From Jackrogersella multiformis (Eukaryota > Ascomycota > Sordariomycetes > Xylariales > Hypoxylaceae), in the NCBI GenBank assembly GCA_902806575.1, contig CADCXD010000008.1, positions 1,240,001 through 1,304,000 on the forward strand: a DNA stretch of 64,000 bases, written 5' to 3'. Below the pieces are notes generated by a model that was not told the origin of the DNA, did not search any database, and worked only from the letters and a program-made list of their open reading frames with translations. The position numbers and the translations under genes are program-made. Below are positions 59,702 to 64,000 of the stretch, in pieces (the first letter of the stretch is position 1; each line of letters starts with the position of its first letter).

Positions 59702-61046
59702 AACAGGAAGCTGAAATAGTAGATGATCGTGAAAACAGCAGGTGTACAGTCGCGATAAATTGTCTTAAGATAGACATGGCGATAGTTGAGCTGAGCAGGA
59801 CCCTAGTGATTAAACCAGCAGTAATGGCGAGATTTAAACATACCTACTATTATTGCACTACTTCTTCCTTCCCGTATCTTGTGGTGGGTGTGTTGCACGA
59901 AGGTATGCAGGTCGGAGCCATATAATAATAAACCTTTAAATAAACCAAGGCTTACTCCCCTACCGTCGTCTGCCGTATCACTACAAACCCCTGTGACGTC
60001 TTATCGTTAATAATTTGGCGGCGTACTATTGGTAAAGTCGGGTTACCCAATTGGCGAGAGATGACGATATCTAAAGGCACACAGCATTTTCGTCGGCCAC
60101 TAATGTTACCTAGGTAATTAAAACAATAATTCGTTTTATATACTTCCAATATCGTATTTAACGAATGAAACATTAATAGTCACGCGAGGGTTGATGTTGA
60201 TTATTTACCTAGTGGGTTGAGCGAGCCCGGCCGGCATCGACTTTACGCCTACTTTAGGTAGCATTAGCCTTATTGTCCTTATGGACAAACCTTTATACCA
60301 GGTGATGTAGGTACCTTAAGGTAATTATATACAGGTTACTTAAGCTGCTATAGCAATAATGAAGTAGGTTGATAATGTCATCAATTTTATAAGCGAGTTA
60401 AGAGTTAAATTTATAATATATGTAATAAACAGACCGGAAATTTTTTTATACATTATAAGTTACATAGTTTCTTATGTTTTTAATTCTTTAACTTTCGAAA
60501 CCATTCATAGCTGTTCTGTGTCGTATGGGTTTCAAAAAGATTATACACGATGTACGTGGTGAGGCAAATGGGTGTCACGTGACGAAGTGATAGCTCTGTA
60601 GTAACTTTTGTAAACCTAACGATATTGTCCATTAGCGAACCAGCTCTTAGAAGTTTAGGTTGATATTGAAATATGAGATGGCAATTCTCCATAGTTTCTA
60701 AAATTAACTCTGTCGGTCACCGCCATATAAGTTGTGGATTATCTCTACCTAGGTAGGTATTGGCTAAAGGAATGTACGTACATATGTGGATCGATCATAA
60801 CCGAATCGATTTTCGGTCCACTCTAAATGCTTGTGTCGACCCCCAGTCTGGAACAGGAATTTGTTTCACGCACACCATTTGACATCCGAGCGCTACCGGA
60901 TTCCCCTGTCTAGTGTGTAATTATATAGACCCTGTGAGCTTCTTCGTAGGCTCCGCTTCAATTCACCTTTTTCTAACTGACAAACCAACTCGACCATATC
61001 ATCATCTTGCTTTACATCAAAAGAATTCATCGTACCTATATTCAAC
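59702..61046. other. Intergenic, no gene seen
   Basis: About 1.35 kb. Short open frames at 59952-60173 and 60480-60692 lack recognisable features. Palindrome variants at 60106-60120 and 60746-60762. The possible first exon of the surface-protein gene could reach to 59777. Confidence 0.5.
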
Positions 61047-61883
61047 ATGGTATGTCTGATGTGTCTTGGAGATAACTCTAAGAAAACTTGGCTGAATTAA
61101 ATTATCAGGATAGAAAGTTATCGCCAGAGGAGATACTAGTCTTCAAAGACCTCTTCGACTCATACGTAAGTATATCTCCACGAAAGAGCTCAACGTAAAT
61201 CTAAGTTTTCATAGGATACAGATAAAGGCGGTAGGTGACCTGTATTTGCATATATTAGACTAAAATGATAGCGAGTAATATATGTTCCATTACCTGTCAC
61301 TGACGAGATGATAAGGCAACATAAGTGTCGAGGAGTTTGCGAAAGTGATGTCTCAGAGCGGTAAGGCACCGACTGAAGCTGAGGTAGCACAAATTGTTCG
61401 GGAGGTTGATCTTGATGGGGATGGAACTATCAACTTCAATGGTAAGGTCTACTTCGTTACGCCGGGTAACTTCTTGCGATACCAAAGAAGTTCATTCGGA
61501 CGGATGTGTGCGTAGCACATTAGATTGAATCAACTAACATGTAGCAGAGTTCATTACTATGATGACTGGACAGCCATACCCGCCTACGGAGGAAGAGTAT
61601 GCTAGCGCGTGGAAAGAATTCGATCCATCCCTGAATAGCTCCATCACGCAAAGTCAACTTAGACAACTCATGGGGGCGTTAGGAGAAACCATTAGTGATT
61701 CCGAGGTCGATCAGCTCATCAACAATGTGGACGGAGAAGGAAAGCTCAGCTGTAAGTTGAGCCTATACCTTCATCGTGAGTGTGGTGAAGAGCGTATCAA
61801 TTAACTAGTATGTAGTCAAGGATTTTGTACATTTCATGAAGAATAGGAATGTGGAGGATGACATCCTTAACGGGTATTCATGA
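61047..61883 (+). CDS. Divergent calmodulin-like EF-hand protein
   Basis: Six exons: 61047-61049 (ATG only), 61109-61165, 61215-61230 (16 nt), 61316-61441, 61548-61751 and 61816-61883. They join to 157 residues in one frame. EF-hand 1 (DTDKGGNISVEE) is assembled from the 16-nt exon and the next one; EF-hand 2 is DLDGDGTINFNE. Both have good calcium ligands. EF-hand 3 (DPSLNSSITQSQ) lacks the acidic position 12. EF-hand 4 (DGEGKLSFKDF) is near-canonical but its last ligand is Asp in place of Glu. The C-terminus is FVHFMKNRNVEDD. An intron directly after the start codon is also known in fungal calmodulin genes, which supports common descent. True calmodulin is 149 residues and almost invariant, so this is a paralog with unknown partner. 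Confidence 0.8.
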
Positions 61884-62499
61884 TTTACTTGAGTCTTGAC
61901 CATGGCCTCAGTGTCAAAGGGGGAAAGGGGCCGAGTGTGTGCTCTAAGAATTGCTCTAAAACCACCTCACATACATTAGGACCATTAAACCCGAACTATT
62001 AATAAGCAATCAAACTTCCCAGTTCGAGTTTCCGGTGTCCGGTTGTCTACTCAGACACTCATGAAGCACTACTGAATTGATGATACACAAGCATATGATA
62101 CCTACTGTCATTTATTGGCATTAACTGAAATAAGTTAAGAGTAACGACCTTGATTCGTTGGTACGGTATTGTATGAGTCACTCAGCCCTATTTGGGTTTG
62201 AGGTTGTATGCAGGTGGTTAGCAAGGAGATAGAGCCCGCTAAGGCCGAACACAAAAGTGGCAAGAGACTCTTATTTATTAGGTAAATCCATAAATTGATT
62301 TAGCTGATGTTAAAGTGAAAATTCTCAGTTGACCGCTCTCCTTAACCGTTTTAAGTCAACAGTCGTAGACCTTATGAAGCTCACAAACAACATCAACCTT
62401 ATCAATGACACTTCGCTCGCCACTCTAACACCAACAACACTAGACTATACCTCGCCAGCTACCCCTAGTAATCCATCCGCCATAGCGAATTTACCAACT
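61884..62499. other. Intergenic between convergent genes
   Basis: About 615 bases of normal composition with no gene recognised. Confidence 0.6.
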
Positions 62500-63352
62500 T
62501 TATAGGTTCTTGAAAATGTTGTCGATTCTCAGGTTTCCTACAGTCGAGTAGTTCGCGACATATCGCTCACCCCAGGGCTGGAGTTGAGTGTCTGCATAGG
62601 TGCCTAGTTAGCTTCGATGGGAATTTCAGTTCTTGGTTAGGGGTCTTACCGTAGGTAATCGATGGCTTAGTGGCACAGATGAAAGTGAAGGTGTCGTTAG
62701 TGGCCTCTTTCAAGTCGAAGTTGGGGTACACCGAAGTAATTTGGTGGAACGTCTCGTTGGTAATGCCGGGTCGCAGCCCATCGTAGTCGACAGAAATTCC
62801 CAGGCTGGTAATCATCACCTCTAACTCCTTGTAGTATCCGATCGTGCGGGTCGTGTGGAGGGCAATGGCATCCCAGACTAACTGGGTACGCCGAGCGTCC
62901 CAGGTTGAGTCTCCGTATTTATTAATGAACTTCCTCGAAGCGATGGCACCATCAACTTCGAACCGATGGTCAGGAGAAGTGACCTCAGAGTTTGGCGTCA
63001 TGTCCCAACCAAGATCGTGCAGAAGGGCAGACACGGCGTGCACTTCGATATCGATATTGTCCTTCAGGGTCTGGTTGTCGGCAATGATGAGAGCCCCGAA
63101 GAGCCAAGCGCGCATCTGATGCTTGAACACAGCTTCAGTGCTGTGGTTTCGAGTGAACTCCTGTGCGGCACGAACAATGGGCGTGTCGATGACAGTCACG
63201 CCTGCAAAGGTTGTGTTCGGGTAAGGCTTGCTCGCAATATAAGGAGCGCCGCCATGCTGTTTGTGTACAGGGAATCCCGGTTTAACGGCGGCGGCGGCTC
63301 CGAGGCCTGTCGAGCTGGCGAGCAGCAAGCAAATATTCTTGGAGAACAGCAT
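62500..63352 (-). CDS. Secreted HD-domain protein, cyanamide-hydratase-like
   Basis: Two exons, 63352-62650 and 62591-62500, joined across a 58 nt intron (GTAAGA...GCTAAC...TATGCAG), giving 264 residues. The join restores the conserved ending TYDTQLQPWGERYV. The protein starts with a signal peptide (MLFSKNICLLLASSTGLGAAAA). HD-superfamily metal ligands are visible: an early His (FTRNHSTEAVFKHQMRAWLF), the HD pair in SALLHDLGWD, and later DHRFEVDGA and ALHTTRT. Fungal relatives include cyanamide hydratase, which turns cyanamide into urea using zinc or iron; other relatives have no known substrate. The predicted secretion is unusual for that enzyme, so the name is only a family label. Confidence 0.85.
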
Positions 63353-64000
63353 GTTGATGATTGATTCGAAGAAGAGTTACGAGTCTTGTTAGCTTGTTGT
63401 TTGATTTGAACTTTAGGTAAAGAAACATTAGAATCGTGTGTCCTATATATACATTCAAAGCTTCTCATCAATTTTGCCATCATCACCAACCCCAAATGCC
63501 AATTTGTCAATCCCCCGGACAGACCAACATTCCGTCACGCGGGGTATCACTGTCACTAGCCCCCGGCTAGAACGCCAATGTTGTCGTAAATTTCGAGGGA
63601 ATAACTTCTAGAAAGAAGATTGTATTGGACAGAATTCGATGACACAGTAAGAAAAAGCGTGAGAGCCGTGGAAGAATCCTGAGTTAGTAAGTGAACAGTA
63701 GCGAGTAGGGCTAACTGCCTAATTAGTCCGGTATATGTTCTACCTCCACAATCACCTATAGGTAGGTAGCATTGGGATTACTAGTGTGGCTTTGGCGGAG
63801 ATATTTCGCACTCTCACAAATGTGACTTACTCTACGTCCGTAATTCTGGCAGACATGTGGAGGCTTACGGCTGGGAGCAGTAGAAGTAGGTATGCCACAA
63901 AAATTACTAAGAATAAAGGGGTGATCTTCGCCAAACCTGTCTGTACAGTAATGATTCCCAACACGCCGATTTGAAGCTGCATGGCTGGGAATCATTAAGG
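63353..64000. other. Intergenic to the window edge
   Basis: About 650 bases upstream of the HD-domain gene. No gene recognised; a TAGGTAGGTAG run near 63760. Confidence 0.55.

Noticed and set aside
59952..60173. 73-codon minus-strand frame
   Set aside because: No family similarity or supporting signals; may be chance.
1..64000. tRNA, rRNA genes and CRISPR arrays
   Set aside because: Scanned by eye for B-box-like GGTTCGAATCC patterns and regularly spaced repeats; the few hits (for example near 36371 and 40845) lie inside POL2 coding sequence. A covariance-model search could still find something missed.

Overview
The window is nuclear DNA from a filamentous ascomycete (Pezizomycotina, most likely a Sordariomycete). 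Evidence: most genes carry 40-90 nt introns with GTRNGT donors, CTAAC/CTGAC-type branch sites and AG acceptors. Recognisable fungal housekeeping genes occur (DNA polymerase epsilon POL2, an ATP-dependent DNA ligase, COX20). Two ~6.8 kb retroelement copies are reduced to almost pure A/T in the way repeat-induced point mutation (RIP) does. Intergenic DNA is littered with the palindrome TACCTAGGTA. All exon joins given here were derived by eye from splice signals and reading-frame continuity.

Layout. 1-13 kb: 3' part of a GH3 beta-glucosidase, a secreted beta-propeller protein, a 2EXR-type gene with an in-frame stop, an amino-acid permease, a 7-TM protein and a SET-domain protein. 13-26 kb: a fungal NLR (NOD-like receptor) locus. 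It holds a SesA-like effector gene split by a solo LTR, a 7 kb RIP-degraded LTR element, a NACHT-ankyrin NLR with a probable frameshift, and an intact SesA-like effector facing it tail to tail. 26-34 kb: an accessory stretch with a small membrane protein, relics of a GMC oxidoreductase and an MFS transporter, an intact flavin monooxygenase, a small hypothetical gene and a 271 bp MITE. 34-51 kb: a gene-dense conserved block with POL2, COX20, a disordered nuclear-type protein, aldose 1-epimerase, DNA ligase and a secreted CE1 esterase. 51.8-58.5 kb: a second copy of the same LTR element in inverted orientation. 58.5-64 kb: a single-pass surface protein, a divergent calmodulin-like gene with a microexon, and a secreted HD-domain protein.

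The most interesting system is the 13-26 kb locus. The NLR starts with a short Gly/Asn/Gln-rich motif that is matched at the C-terminus of the neighbouring SesA-like effector, and again in the broken effector on its other side. This is the layout of fungal amyloid-signalling NLR/effector modules, in which the receptor templates the effector to trigger a cell-death type response. The sequence suggests an ancestral effector-NLR-effector trio with a divergent promoter of about 0.5 kb. One retroelement later invaded that promoter. A solo LTR, with a perfect 5 bp target duplication, cut the amyloid motif off the first effector.

Several genes carry apparent lesions (POL2 three single-base losses, the NLR one frameshift, the 2EXR gene one stop). 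POL2 should be essential, so at least its lesions may be assembly errors; the solo LTR insertion, with its clean target duplication, is very unlikely to be one.
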